64,000 nt of DNA. Origin: Rhizomys pruinosus. Lineage: Eukaryota; Chordata; Mammalia; Rodentia; Spalacidae. Made by a program: the position numbers and the translations under genes. The notes beneath the pieces are model-generated. The model did no database searches and had not been told where the DNA came from. It was given only the letters and a program-made list of their open reading frames with translations. The stretch lies in contig VZQC01000263.1 of assembly GCA_009823505.1 (NCBI GenBank), positions 110,663-174,662 of the forward strand. The letters run 5' to 3'. The first letter of the stretch is position 1. Each line of letters opens with the position of its first letter. Below, piece by piece: positions 33,336-44,289 of this stretch.

Positions 33336-34143
33336 GCTTTCTGTAATTTTCTGGGAAAAATTCCTTGGAAAATTAAGGATTAGAGAGTTTATATTATCTC
33401 CACAATGTTCACTTGGACATTGCATGTGAAACATTTTTTATTTTTGATGAATTCCCACTCTATTTATCAAGTTTAGAATCCAAGAACACCCTCGCTTTGA
33501 ATTTCTGTATCTTTCTTGAACACATCTCATTCTGCTACTGTTTACTGACCCACTGGACAGTGATTTCTTTAGTCAGTTCTCTTCACTGCACCTCCACAAG
33601 TTAAATAATTCCCGTCAACCAGTATGGATTTCAGAGATGTCAGGGGAGGAGTTCTGCTGTTAACTGTCCATGAGATTGTATCAGTCCTTTTTGAAATATT
33701 GGCCTGGTAGTGTGGGGGTAATGACCCAGTTACAGCATTATTGGATATAGGTTTAACAAAAAGCTTTAAACAGCGTTCGGCAAAGATTTAGTCTTTCTGA
33801 AAAGCTCAACTGGAAATAAAGCGAAGTTCACTCCTCCTGTGGTCTTGTTCATTCTGGGTCATTAAACTTTTCACTGCTTTAAAGGATATCTTTTTTTTGT
33901 CCCATTCATGTGGGAAATATACCAAAATGTATAAGAGAAAAATCACCTGTCTGCATAACTTAGAGCCCTATACTAACATTCATGATGGAAAAGCACTTAT
34001 TGAAACAAGTTGATATTTTGAAATGGAAATGATAGTTTAAAACATAATTTATTTTCTTTCGCAAGCCATACATTGTCTGAGAATGCTCATTGCTCTGTGT
34101 TATAAATTTAGTGTCAAGTATTTTTAAGTTGGTTATGTCTTTT
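33336..34143. other. unique AT-rich DNA
   Basis: No recognisable element. Confidence 0.4.
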
Positions 34144-34159
34144 AAAAGCTTCCTTTCCC

Positions 34160-34416
34160 GGGGCTGGAGAGATGGCCTAGCGGTTGAGAACGCCGACCGC
34201 TCTTACAGAGGACCCGGGTTCAATCCCCACCCAGCACCCACATGGCGGCCGACAACCGTCTGAAACTCCAATTCCGGGAGAGCTCCAGTTCTGGGGGAAT
34301 CCGAGACCCTCTTCTGACCTCCGCGGCATTGCACGACACGGGTGCACAGACCTGCATGCAGACAGTACATTGATACACATACAGAAATAAATAAAATTTA
34401 AAAAAAAATTAAAAAA
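34160..34416 (+). mobile_element. young B2 SINE with 17-bp duplication and perfect TSD
   Basis: Intact head 'ggggctggagagatggccta', CpG-rich body ('cgcggcattgcacgacacgg') and a double A tail. The 16-bp repeat 'aaaagcttcctttccc' at 34144-34159 and 34417-34432 flanks it. Retained CpGs and the perfect TSD point to a recent insertion. Confidence 0.97.
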
Positions 34417-34432
34417 AAAAGCTTCCTTTCCC

Positions 34433-36092
34433 AATTATGGTGTATGGTATCCATCTCAGATGTATCTAATACTAAGTGGCTCTAACTCTATGCCTTTCTA
34501 GAAGGTGGAGCATAGAAACATTAAGTTTTTGAGCTTTTTCTGAAATGAAGAGCGTAATTTACATTTTCATCTATACAAAGCAAGTGATTACCTTGACCTT
34601 CCTAGACTGGTTTTCCTCCGGACTTGCTGAATTGCCTATCTTCATGTCACCTTTTGTTTAGGGTAAAGCTGAAGCAAAGTTCAATTCCTGATATCATTTA
34701 TATGTCAGGGGAAAAAGATGTAAGGATAAAGAAAATCGAACATGGGTCAAGGGTGTCATTACTTCTTCACTCGGGAGCTGCTATATATGGCTCATTCAGT
34801 GTGTGCATTACACGAAGTTGCCAAGCCTAGCTGATGAGACAAGTATTAAATCCATCTTGTGCGCCATTTGTGTATCTGTATGCCTGGCAGACAACTGCAT
34901 TTCCCCAGAGGAAAATGTGTCCTTTTCTCCACAACAAGCTAGCTACAGTTTACCATGCCCGTATGTCAGTGGAGTTGCTTTAGATGAGAGGAATGCCTTA
35001 GTGCAAGTTACACCAGAGAACCCTGTTGATAAGGATCTTGCTAGGTCCTGACAGTAGATCATCAGTCTCACAATCTAGCAGGTTATAACATCTTTGCAAC
35101 CCGTGCTAATATATAACATAAACTCATCTCTTAGGCCACGTTCCTTAGAGACTGGGCCTAATGCCAGTATTCTTATTCAAGTATAGAATACCTAGTGGGC
35201 CCTGTGTAGGATTGAGGGGTTGCCAGGACATAGGGCTTTCAGTGCTAAAACCAGGAAAGCTTTGGAAATAACCATGAGGTTCTGGTCAAGTTCTAAGTGC
35301 TATGTTAAGGGAATTTTTAAATACTATGAAGTGTCTTTTATTGTCAAGGAGTTGGGAAGTGACCATAATGTTGAAAAGAAAATATTCTATTTTTTTCCAT
35401 TTGCTAGTAATCATAGATTTTATACATATATCTCTTTTAGACAGAAATGTTGAATCAGTGCTCAGGGTACCCATGTTCTACTCCTAACCTCACAGGCCAC
35501 GTGCCACTCTGTGTTGATGCCTGGAGGATGTGTCATAAACCTTTCAATACAGGAACCCAGGAAGCTGTTTCCAACAGACTGGGGGGGGGGACCAAACTGC
35601 ATTAAGACTATTTTCCATTTCTCATTTAAAGTCATTGTCCTAGATTCACATTTCACTTAGCATTGAAGTTTTTATCTCAGAAAACTCATTGTGTTATGGA
35701 AATTCTTAAATAACAAAAACATTTATTCTCTTTAAATTGTTATAAGTAGAATAATCTCAATATATAATTGAAGAGACATAAAATTATGGCCATGTTATCT
35801 ATAGCACAGGAGTATGAGTTCCTGGAGGTGATCCCTAAGGTGGAAAGATCCCGTGATTTCATTAAAAATAAAACCTTGAAAGCCTTTAGCCATCATCATA
35901 ACAATTCGCTTTCAATGGAAAATACATGTTAATTGAACTACCAGATAATGAAGTAAAAGGGAAAGCTACAGGCTAAATAAGAAAAACAGGGCAATGATTT
36001 TTTAATTAAGATGTATGAATATTGATAGTTCATTGGAAGCCTGAGTGATAGTTGATGTGACTTGAAACCCTCCTTAAGAAGAGCAGGATAAC
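34433..36092. other. unique DNA, 1.7 kb
   Basis: No transposon recognised. The frame at 34803-35051 (82 residues) is fairly protein-like, but it has no start context, splice sites or domain I can support. A G9 run is at 35581-35589. Confidence 0.4.
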
Positions 36093-36236
36093 AGCCAGGC
36101 ATGGTGGCGCACGCCTTTAATCCTAGCACTTGGGAGGCAGAGGCAGGTGGATCTCTGTGAGTTCAAGGCCAGCCTGGTCGACAGAGTGAGTTCCAGGACA
36201 GCTGGGGCTACAGGGAGACCCTGTCTAAAAAAAAAA
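36093..36236 (+). mobile_element. B1 SINE, full length
   Basis: 'gccaggcatggtggcgcacg' through 'gagaccctgtct' and A10. Low divergence. Confidence 0.96.
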
Positions 36237-36436
36237 GTGTTTGAGGACAGAGAAGTCTCAAATTAAATTAGAGTAAATTGTTTTAAGGAAAGTTGACTTT
36301 TTCTAATGGGTTGAAAGGACTATCATTCACTCTCTATATTAGTTTCACAGTGAACTGATTTAGAAATTGTAGTTCCCTGAAAGAAGTTAGATATTTGCAA
36401 AATCTTATGTAATGCTACATAAGATTTTGGGAGAAA

Positions 36437-36520
36437 GGGGACTCCAGCTGTAGCTCATGATAAAGTATTTTCCTTGTACACACAGGTGCTGGGTTTGAGC
36501 CCCACCACCAAAAGTAAATA
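36437..36520 (+). mobile_element. ID-like SINE (tRNA-derived)
   Basis: 'agctgtagctcatgataaag' resembles the tRNA A-box half, and 'gtgctgggtttgagccccac' the B-box half. Old copy. Confidence 0.5.
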
Positions 36521-36927
36521 GAAAACAGACAATTTCAGTGTAGAAAAGAATTGGTGAGTAGAATGGCAGGGAGATGTTTTATCATACTCCCTCAGGAGCT
36601 TCTAAATTTTGGGCCACCTGGATGCATTACTCACAAATTAATAGCATAGCTCAAATTAAATAAGAAATAACAATTTTCTAGGATGAAGGGAATATTCAGG
36701 ATGAATCAAGTTGAACTATACTTTATAATTCTGCATCCAATTTTTCAGAGTTAAATTGACTGATGCTTTGTCTAACTTAATTCCACCCATGTTTATTAGT
36801 CCCCAAATAACTAATGGGTTTAATTTGAATTTGCAAGTGATGTGAATGTGAAATTACTCAGTTATAATTATTCTTCTAATATTTTTCTGTGTGAAACAAA
36901 ACCATAAACAGATACAGATACACTGAT
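36521..36927. other. unique DNA
   Basis: Nothing recognised. Confidence 0.4.
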
Positions 36928-36936
36928 ACACACACA

Positions 36937-36983
<47 letters not shown>
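36928..36983. repeat. CA microsatellite
   Basis: (CA)n with one caaac interruption. The Cys/Val frame on the minus strand is only this repeat. Confidence 0.95.
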
Positions 36984-36985
<2 letters not shown>

Positions 36986-37004
36986 GGACGGCAACTGAAG
37001 TGCA

Positions 37005-37210
37005 ATTTAAATAGTGCAGTGTGGTAGAAAGTACATATTTGGGAGTAGGTCAACTGAGTGCAAATTCTAATTGGCATTTATTAGCTGTGAGTTATGAGGT
37101 TAGTTAACCTCAATGAGCCCATTTTCTTGTCTGTAAGTGATAATAATGGCTGCCTCAAAGGACCTTCTTAAAAATTAAATGAGAATCTATATGTGAAAAT
37201 TTGTAAGAAG
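37005..37210 (+). mobile_element. MIR SINE
   Basis: An ancient mammal-wide SINE. The core order is clear: 'tagctgtgagttatgaggtt', 'ttaacctcaatgagcccatt', 'ttcttgtctgtaagtgataa', then 'taaatgagaatctatatgtg'. Confidence 0.8.
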
Positions 37211-37644
37211 GGAAAAGTTGCCCTTTCTCTGCCAAAGCACCTGTTACAATTGTCTGCCCACAGATGGTGATAAATAAACATGAGCTGAGTAAGAAAATAA
37301 ATGCCAAAGTGTGATTAATTGTTTGACGAAAGTTAATTTGGCATCCATAGTATATTATAAAGAAATCAAGGTTTGATTTAAGGTTTGATTTAGGGTATCA
37401 AGGTTCTAGACCCAATATTCCTTAACGTCCATAGCATTGGTTCTTCAATATCACCCTCAGATACCTTTCCCTCATTACCCTTGTGGCTGACTCCCTTGCA
37501 TTCTTCAAAACTTTACTGAAGACTTTCAAGAATACTATCCCAAGACTGCTATTTAAATCTTTCAATCTGTAAATCTCTTCCCTGGAACTACGGATGGATA
37601 ATTTATTACATAGTATGCAGATTATTGGTTTTATAAATTTCTCT

Positions 37645-37668
37645 TTGTGTGTGTGTATGTGTGTGTGT

Positions 37669-37710
<42 letters not shown>
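37645..37710. repeat. TG microsatellite
   Basis: (TG)n with single TA and GA interruptions. Confidence 0.95.
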
Positions 37711-37712
<2 letters not shown>

Positions 37713-37739
37713 GCCTATAATACAGAGTATTTCACTGAA

Positions 37740-37912
37740 TGTGGAGCGAGGCTGGTTGGAGCATGTGCACATGATCTCCTGTCTCCACTCCCATACCAGG
37801 GTATAGGGTTATAGGAACTTGTGGTCAAGCAGGGCTTTTTGCATGGGTTCTGGACATCCGAATTAAATAATCATCATGCTTGCACAGAAAATATTCTTAC
37901 CCCCTGAGCCAT
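37740..37912 (-). mobile_element. B3/B2-related SINE, antisense
   Basis: 'catcatgcttgcacagaaaa' and 'taccccctgagccatctc' are the complement of a B3-type head. The rest is diverged. Confidence 0.5.
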
Positions 37913-37964
37913 CTCATTCCTGTCTGTTTCAATTCTTGGCTTAGTTTCTATTTCACCCATTACT

Positions 37965-38078
37965 TCATAACATAAAACTCATGGAAGAAGGAATTGTTGA
38001 TTGTTGTGTCTGCCTTGAACATCTAGAGGAGTCCCTAATAAGAGAAAGATAGAACAATTTGCTGAACTACTGAATATA
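37965..38078 (+). mobile_element. L2 3' end fragment
   Basis: 'actcatggaagaaggaattg' and 'gaacatctagaggagtccct' followed by 'caatttgctgaactactgaa' fit the L2 terminus. Confidence 0.5.
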
Positions 38079-38149
38079 GAAGGTGCAAACCGAGAGGCCC
38101 ATGTAAGAGACCTCCGCTGTCTTTTCTAGTCACATATGTCCATGGCAAA

Positions 38150-38313
38150 TGCTTTATTTTATTTTATTGAGACAAAGTATCACTACGCATCCCTGACTGG
38201 TCTAGAATACCCTATACAGACCAGGCTGTTCTTCAACTCACAGAGATCTACCTGCCTCTGCCTCCCAAATCCCCAAATACTGAGATTAAAGGTATGTGCC
38301 TCTATATCTGGCA
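38150..38313 (-). mobile_element. old B1 SINE, antisense
   Basis: 'ttgagacaaagtatcactac', 'gaccaggctgttcttcaact' and 'tctacctgcctctgcctccc'. Confidence 0.85.
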
Positions 38314-38499
38314 AAATGCTTTATAAAAATATCATCACATTTATCTATTTGGGTGTAAAAGAGAGACAGAGAGAGATCTCTTTCCACTCTTTCTTACATG
38401 GATTCTGGGGCATCAAACTCTCAAGTTGTCTGTCTTGGTGACAAGTGTCCTTACCCAATGAGACTTCGCACTGGCCTGTAAATGCTTTAAATGACGTTC

Positions 38500-38563
38500 T
38501 GGTTTTTTTTTTTTGTTTGTTTTTTTGTGTGTTTTTTTTTTTGTTTTGTTTTTTTGTTTTTTT
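38500..38563. repeat. T-rich low-complexity tract
   Basis: T runs broken by single G bases. 38564-38810 beyond it is unassigned pyrimidine-rich sequence. Confidence 0.8.
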
Positions 38564-38810
38564 TAGAGAGGGCAGTATCATACTTGTATACAATTCTCTG
38601 TGATTATATCCACCCCTCACTACCAGCTCTCATTCCCCTCCCACTCACTCCAAACCTCTTTTTCTTCTCAGTTTCCTGTCCTCAATTCCCTTCTTTTGTT
38701 TCCTTCTTCAGGGAGATTCAATTTTAAATTATCTATAAATATCTCAGTTCTGTGGTATTGAAAAAGCTATCTAGCATCAACTTAATTACAATTTCATGAT
38801 TTTAAAAATA

Positions 38811-39150
38811 AGTTGCCAGATGTGGTGGCACATGCCTAGAATCCCAGTACTTGAGAAGCTGAGAGGGGAAGATCTCAAGGTCCAGGTCTTCTTAGACTAC
38901 ATTGTTAAGAACCTATCCAAAACAAACAGAGGGCTGGGCATGTGTTTGCCTTGCATGCACAAAGCTCTGAGTTTCATCCCCTTTATCATATTAACTCAGT
39001 AGAGTGGCACATGTCTGTAATTTCAACACTCAGGAGATGGAGGTAGGAGGATGAGAAGGTCAAAGTCGTTCTCAGATAACCAAAAAAATTGGAGACCAGC
39101 CTGGGATACATGAGACCCTACATCAAAAATAAATGAATAAATAACCAAAA
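38811..39150 (+). mobile_element. old SINE cluster: B1-like, ID-like, B1-like
   Basis: 'ccagatgtggtggcacatgc' (38817) starts a B1-like part. 'agggctgggcatgtgtttgc' (38931) is ID-like. A second B1-like part follows ('tggcacatgtctgtaatttc', 39005) with 'agaccagcctgggatacatg'. This is a B4-like arrangement. Confidence 0.6.
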
Positions 39151-39620
39151 CAAATTAAAAACCAGACACCATTTCAAGAGAACAACCAAAAAAGGATGCT
39201 AATAGAGTAGTTAATAATATATTTATTAGCTAAAAGGGCATTTATTGAAATTCAGAGAAACATTGAAAACATGAGAAAAAAACTAATGTGATTAGTAAAT
39301 TATAAAACTAAGAACAAGATTATTCATATATGCTTCAAAACTATATTAAGGAATATTAACATTTATTAACAAATATTTAGTTCAATGACTTCACATTTAT
39401 ATTTCCATGTGTTACATAAGAGCTCGAAAAATGAAATTTGACAATAAGTTCACTAAGCATACTTACAGGCTCACAGAAATAAATTTAAACATTTTCTTTT
39501 TTAGTTCATTGATTTGTCATTTAAAGGTGAGTTTATATATTTAAAATCCTCATTTTAGAAATTATAAAATAATAATGATAATGTACTGTTAAAATGACAA
39601 GTTTTTATTTGGATTTTGTC
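39151..39620. other. unique AT-rich DNA
   Basis: Nothing recognised. Confidence 0.4.
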
Positions 39621-39634
39621 AGAAATATACTGAG

Positions 39635-39833
39635 GGGGCTGGAGAGACAGCTCACCAGTTCTCTCTTGCAGAGAACCTGGGTTTGAGTCCCAGCACCTAC
39701 TTGGTGGTTAACAACCATCTGTAACTACAGCTCCTGGGAAATCCTTCTTCTGACCTCTGTGGGCATTTCACAACATGAGTGTACCTATATACATACAAGC
39801 AGTACACATAAAATAAAAATAATAAATAGAATA
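39635..39833 (+). mobile_element. B2 SINE, near-perfect TSD
   Basis: 'ggggctggagagacagctca' head with a short deletion after it. Flanks 'agaaatatactgag' (39621-39634) and 'agaaatacactgag' (39843-39856) differ at one base. Confidence 0.9.
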
Positions 39834-39856
39834 TTTTTTAAAAGAAATACACTGAG

Positions 39857-40175
39857 AAAGAACTTTACCTAACAACAGAGTTAATTAGTGAACTTAATGT
39901 ATGCAATCTGAGAAAATTGAGTCAGTAAAAAGCCAATTATTGAGCTACAAGACAGAAAGCTTGTATTCTAGCGTATTATCTCCCAATGTGTCAACAAGTG
40001 CTTTGGCTTGTGTTCCATAACCCCTCTGACTTCATACTCTTTAGCTGTAATAAATATAGAGTGAGCATTGTAAAGACTAATCTTCCTTAGTATTCAAGAC
40101 CTAGTTATCTGTAGACAACAGAGACTGTGGCTTGGTCTCTCTTGACTTTTCTTCTAAAGTTTTTATAGACCCCTG
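39857..40175. other. unique DNA
   Basis: Nothing recognised. Confidence 0.4.
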
Positions 40176-40189
40176 ACATCCTAGTTTTA

Positions 40190-40438
40190 TTTTTTTTAAG
40201 AGATTTTTATTTTTATTTATTTATTTATTTATTTTTTATGTCTACGAATGTACTGTCTGCATGTAGGTTTGTGCACCCATGTTGTGCAATGCCGTGGAGT
40301 TCAGAAGAGGGTGTCAGATTCCCCTGGAACTGGAGTTAAAGATGGTTCTCAGCCACCATGTGGGTGCTGGGGATCGAACCCTGGTCCTCTGCAAGAACAG
40401 TTGGCGGTCTTAACCACTAGGCCATCTCTCCAGCCCCA
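40190..40438 (-). mobile_element. B2 SINE, antisense, perfect TSD
   Basis: (TTTA)n tail at left, head complement 'ggccatctctccagcccc' at right, no 17-bp duplication. 'acatcctagtttta' lies at 40176-40189 and 40439-40452. Confidence 0.96.
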
Positions 40439-40452
40439 ACATCCTAGTTTTA

Positions 40453-41149
40453 AATCCAAAGAAAGAAAACATAACCAACCCTATTCTAAGATTCTGCAGC
40501 CAATTAAGCATAATAGAAATACAGCTAAGGAGCATTATTTCAGCTCTATATAATTTTCTCACATAACAAAATAATTGTTATGTGTTTATTATAGTGTTTA
40601 TTTTTTTAACCTGAAACAGAGAAAGACTAAATATCTTGATGACTTTTACATGTAGATGGGGCCATGTGGTCAGGTCTATGCACTGAGTTATAGACCAAGT
40701 TATATTCCCTCAGTTGGAGGCTACAGTGTGAAAATCTGCAAATAGACCACCCTAGTTCTCTTTATAATTTAAACATTTCTTATTTCTGATTAACATGTTT
40801 TAGTTGCATATATTAATGAAGTTCAAATTTCATATTTTAATGCCAACTTCACAAATCAAATTCAATCTCCCTTTACTTCCTTCACTTTTCTCCTGACTAG
40901 ATACATCATGCCAGAGGCAGATCCCAAACTAATCCCTGAGAAAGGAAAATGTCTTAATCCCAGAGTCCCTATTCAGAGGGAGGTTGCCTGGAAGAGCATT
41001 CTAGCAAGAAACAACTAATTCACCCTTTAGAGAATTGAAGCTTCTGAAGTTTGAGGTTAATCCTTACAGGAGCTAGGCCTATCCTAAATAATATGCTCTC
41101 CTATATTCTTCATTTGACCACAAAAAACTCTTGCCTGATGTGAATTCAA
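40453..41149. other. unique DNA
   Basis: No recognised element until the L1 fragment that follows. Confidence 0.4.
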
Positions 41150-41282
41150 TTCTAAATGAAGGATTTTGATAATTCAAATTCATGATACCCATTATGACTG
41201 GAGCAAGATGGACTCTCAATATCATTTTAATTTGTGTTTCCCTGATGGTTAAGATGTTGAACATTTAAAAAATGTATTTATC
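41150..41282 (-). mobile_element. L1 ORF2 C-terminal fragment (inverted part 1)
   Basis: The minus-strand translation around 41190-41264 resembles the C-terminal region of L1 ORF2 (IRETQIK and HLAPV segments). It is the left end of an inverted L1 part broken up by SINEs. Confidence 0.7.
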
Positions 41283-41284
41283 TG

Positions 41285-41680
41285 TCAGGCGTGGTAGAGC
41301 ATGCCTTTAATCCTACCACTTGGGAAGCAGAGGCAGGCACTTCTTTTTTTTTTTTTAATTTTTTTATTTTTTTTTATTAATTTTATTTATTTCTGTATGT
41401 GTATGAATGTACCGTCTGCATGCAAGTCTGTGCACCCGTGTCGTGCAACGCCGCGGAGTTCAGAAGAGGGTCTCGGATTCCCCTGGAACTGGAGTTCTCC
41501 TGGAATTGGAGTTTCAGACGGTTCTCAGCCGCCATGTGGGTGCTGGGGATCGAACCCGGGTCCTCTGTAAGAGCGGTCGGCGCCTACTTCTTAATGAGTT
41601 CAAGGTCAGCCTAGTCTACATCCTAAGTTCCAGGTCAGCTGTGTCTATATGGAGACCCCGTCTCAAAAGACCAAAAAAAT
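41285..41680 (+). mobile_element. B1 SINE split by a B2
   Basis: The left part 41285-41345 ('ggcgtggtagagcatgcctt') and the right part 41593-41680 ('gagttcaaggtcagcctagt') make one B1 around the antisense B2 at 41346-41583. Confidence 0.88.
41346..41583 (-). mobile_element. B2 SINE with 17-bp duplication, antisense, inside a B1
   Basis: 'cccctggaactggagttctc' plus a second copy of the unit. The Pol III head is missing beyond 'gagcggtcggcgc', so it is 5'-truncated. Flanking 'acttctt' at 41339-41345 and 41586-41592. Confidence 0.93.
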
Positions 41681-41685
41681 GTATT

Positions 41686-41745
41686 TTATTTTTATTTATT
41701 CATTGGTCTTTTTGAGGGTCTAAATTTTTTTTTAAGAACTCTTGT
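41686..41745 (-). mobile_element. L1 ORF2 fragment (inverted part 2)
   Basis: Short antisense L1 stretch between SINEs: 'cattggtctttttgagggtc'. Confidence 0.5.
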
Positions 41746-41746
41746 C

Positions 41747-41965
41747 CGGAGCTGGAGAGATGGCTCCTGCGTTTAAAGCTACAGAGGACCCGGTTCGATC
41801 CCCAGCACCACCATGGCGGCTAGAACCGTCTGAAACTCCCAATTCCATGAGAACTCCACTCAGGGGAATCCAAGACCCTCTCTGACCTCCGCTGCATTGC
41901 AAGACACAGGTTGTGCACAGTCTTGCATGCAGAAAGTACATATACACAATAGAAAATAAATAAAA
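41747..41965 (+). mobile_element. B2 SINE with 17-bp duplication
   Basis: 'ggagctggagagatggctcc' head. 'gaactccactcaggggaatc' marks the duplicated segment. Several one-base deletions. Confidence 0.88.
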
Positions 41966-41966
41966 A

Positions 41967-42133
41967 TGCCGGTGTGGTGGCGCAGCCTGTATCCTAGCCT
42001 TGGGAGGCAGAAGGCGAGCAGAGGCACACGGATCTCTGTGAGTTCAGGGCCAGCCGGTCTACAGAGTGGAGTTCCAGGACAGCCAGAGCTACAGGGAGGA
42101 CCCTGTTCTCAAAAAAAAAAAAAAAAAAAAAAA
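41967..42133 (+). mobile_element. B1 SINE adjacent to the B2
   Basis: 'gccggtgtggtggcgcagcc' head, a short internal insertion near 42010 and an A25 tail. Confidence 0.92.
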
Positions 42134-42435
42134 CTCTGTTCCATTTATTTGCACATTTATTGATTGGATCATTTGTTTTCTGGTGTTGTTTTTAGAGTTC
42201 TTTATAGATTCTATCTATTAATCTCCTGTCAGTTGTATACTTGGCAAATATTTGTCCATTCTGTTGACTGTATTTTCATTGCATTTCATTCATTGTTTCC
42301 TTTGCTGTGAAGACTTTTAATTTCATGCAATCTCATTTGCCAGTTCTTTGTATTATTTGCTGTGCTATTGTAGTCCTTTTATGAAAACCCTTGCTTATGC
42401 CTATATCTTGAGGTATTTCATACATGATTCTATAT
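42134..42435 (-). mobile_element. L1 ORF2 fragment (inverted part 3)
   Basis: 'ttctttatagattctatcta', 'tgaagacttttaatttcatg' and 'gcttatgcctatatcttgag' are the reverse complement of the L1 ORF2 region downstream of the reverse transcriptase. Confidence 0.75.
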
Positions 42436-42590
42436 ATGACATGAAAGACTAATTAAGAAAAAAGAAGGGGACTAGGAAAGAGCCATAGGACAGGAGCATA
42501 TAATGGAGAAGTAAATATGATCAAAGTACATGATATGCTTGAAACTTTATGAAACTTTTTATAATCAATACATGTCAATATTTTTTTAAT
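42436..42590 (+). mobile_element. L1 3' end, sense (non-inverted part)
   Basis: 'agccataggacaggagcata' to 'cttgaaactttatgaaactt' matches the L1 3' end at 26470-26590. Its plus orientation next to minus-oriented ORF2 indicates 5' inversion during insertion. Confidence 0.65.
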
Positions 42591-42602
42591 GTGGGGCAAG
42601 AG

Positions 42603-42816
42603 AAAAAGAGAAATGGCTTAGTAGTTAAGAGTACTGGTTTCTCTAGCTGAGGACAATGTTTCAGTCCCAACTACCAACATGATCCCCCCAACAACCTTCT
42701 ATAACTCAAATTCCAGGTGATCCAATATCATCTTCTGGCCACTATGGAAAATGCACACATGTGGTGCACCTACATACATGTAGGCAAAACACTCATACAC
42801 ACACAAAAATAATTAT
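42603..42816 (+). mobile_element. old B2 SINE
   Basis: 'gagaaatggcttagtagtta' head, 'gtttcagtcccaactaccaa' B-box region, 'aaacactcatacacacacaa' tail. Strongly diverged. Confidence 0.8.
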
Positions 42817-42821
42817 TGTGG

Positions 42822-42990
42822 GATGTCTGAATACACTAACTTGACCTGATGGACCTTAATGACAGAATAGATGAAATCCAGTGGGGCAGGGGAGGCTATG
42901 AAAGGGTGCAGATGAGGGAGAGCATATAAAGATGATTAAGATGTTTACTATGAAATACACAAGAATACAATAAAAATTTCAAAATAATTA
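42822..42990 (+). mobile_element. L1 3'-end module
   Basis: 'ctaacttgacctgatggacc', 'atgaaatccagtggggcagg' and terminus 'aagaatacaataaaaatttc'. Confidence 0.55.
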
Positions 42991-43251
42991 TTGTAACAAT
43001 TGACATTAACATTTAATCAGATTTTGAAATTGTCAGATTAGAAGCATTGTGATAACACACTAAAATGTGTCTCGAGGATTCATGTTCCTACACTTTTGCC
43101 TCCTTTCTGGGTGAACAGGAAAAAAAAAAAAACACTAAAGAACCACTTCACACTATTAAAGATAATGTCTCTGTCATCTCTCCAGAGATAGGACATAAGC
43201 ATTGTATATGTAGCTTTGCTAGGCCAGTCTACAAATTTGCATGTAATCTAT
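42991..43251. other. unique DNA
   Basis: Nothing recognised. Confidence 0.4.
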
Positions 43252-43465
43252 TTTTTTTTATTTTTATGTGTACGAATATACTATCTGCATGTAGGTTTTT
43301 TGCACCGTGTCGTGCAATGCCGTGGAGGTCAGAAGAAGGTATCAGATTCCCCTGGAACTGGAGTTAAAGACGGTTCTCAGCTGCCATGTGGGTGCTGGGG
43401 ATCCAGCCAAGGTCCTCTGCAAGAGCAGCCTGTGCTCCTAACCACTTAGGTCATCTCTCCAGCCC
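43252..43465 (-). mobile_element. B2 SINE, antisense
   Basis: 'accgtgtcgtgcaatgccgt' and 'ggtcatctctccagccca'. No 17-bp duplication. Confidence 0.93.
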
Positions 43466-43661
43466 ATAATCTTGAAAATGAAAAAGTAGATTCCCTATTA
43501 ATGTGAAATCTTCTAATTGTGCATGCCTTCTTAGATAAAGTCAAGTGAAAATATTTAAGTCTCAAAGAAGAAATTTCCGTAAAATTATAGAAAACCGAAA
43601 CTAGTGATTTATCATACACATGTAGGGAAACAAATTATGACTTTTAAATTTCTATTACAGG
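43466..43661. other. unique DNA
   Basis: Nothing recognised. Confidence 0.4.
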
Positions 43662-43893
43662 TTAACCAAGTTTCGGTGGATGGACCCACACTGAAGAATA
43701 TTTGGGGACACAAGTAGACTCTGTAGGCATATATATATATATATATATATATATNTATATATATATTTGAATATACATAACATATAATAAATTGGGTGGG
43801 GGCAACACAGGAAGTATGGATAGGGGAAGGGATCTAGATGCCATCAAATTATTGTTTGAAAAAAATCACAAAAATTCAATAAAAATTTAAAAG
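43662..43893 (+). mobile_element. L1 3'-end module with AT microsatellite
   Basis: 'ttcggtggatggacccacac' and terminus 'aaattcaataaaaatttaaa'. (AT)n fills 43730-43767 and contains an undetermined base at 43755. Confidence 0.6.
43755..43755. other. single undetermined base (n)
   Basis: Inside (AT)n, so the repeat length is unresolved. Confidence 0.7.
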
Positions 43894-43944
43894 TTTGGGT
43901 TTATAGATATTTTTATTTTAAAATAATAATTTAGTTTTGCAAAT

Positions 43945-44162
43945 TATTTTTATTTTATGTGTATGATTTGTATGATTGTTTGCCTGCATGTGTATAAGTT
44001 GTACCACATGCATACAAGGTCCATACATGCCAGAAGAGGGTATCAGATCCCTGAAAATGGAGTTACTGAAGGTTCTTAGTTGCCATGTGGGTGGTGGGAA
44101 TCAAACTAAGGTCCTCTGCTAGAGGAACCAGTGCTCTTAACTGCTGAGTCCTCTCTCCAGTC
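43945..44162 (-). mobile_element. old B2/B3-type SINE, antisense
   Basis: 'catgccagaagagggtatca', 'ggtgggaatcaaactaaggt' and 'gctcttaactgctgagtcct'. Confidence 0.82.
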
Positions 44163-44289
44163 TCAAAAATTTATTTTTTAAGAGTATATCACTTATGATC
44201 CAAATACATTGGAATTTGGTAGTTCTGTTACTTATTTCTGTTTTAACTCAATTGTGTTCTGAGAACATACTTGCATGCCTACTGTTTTC

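Noticed and set aside
34803..35051. 82-codon frame resembling a protein
   Set aside because: No convincing Kozak context or splice sites. Kept only as a note in the unique block.
36868..37077. Cys/Val-rich frame with signal-peptide look
   Set aside because: Translation of a CA microsatellite and flank.
40248..40553. Similar translated peptides recurring at 40248, 41407, 43216, 47905, 57925 and elsewhere (a possible gene family)
   Set aside because: All are antisense translations of B2 SINEs, which share sequence and therefore frames.
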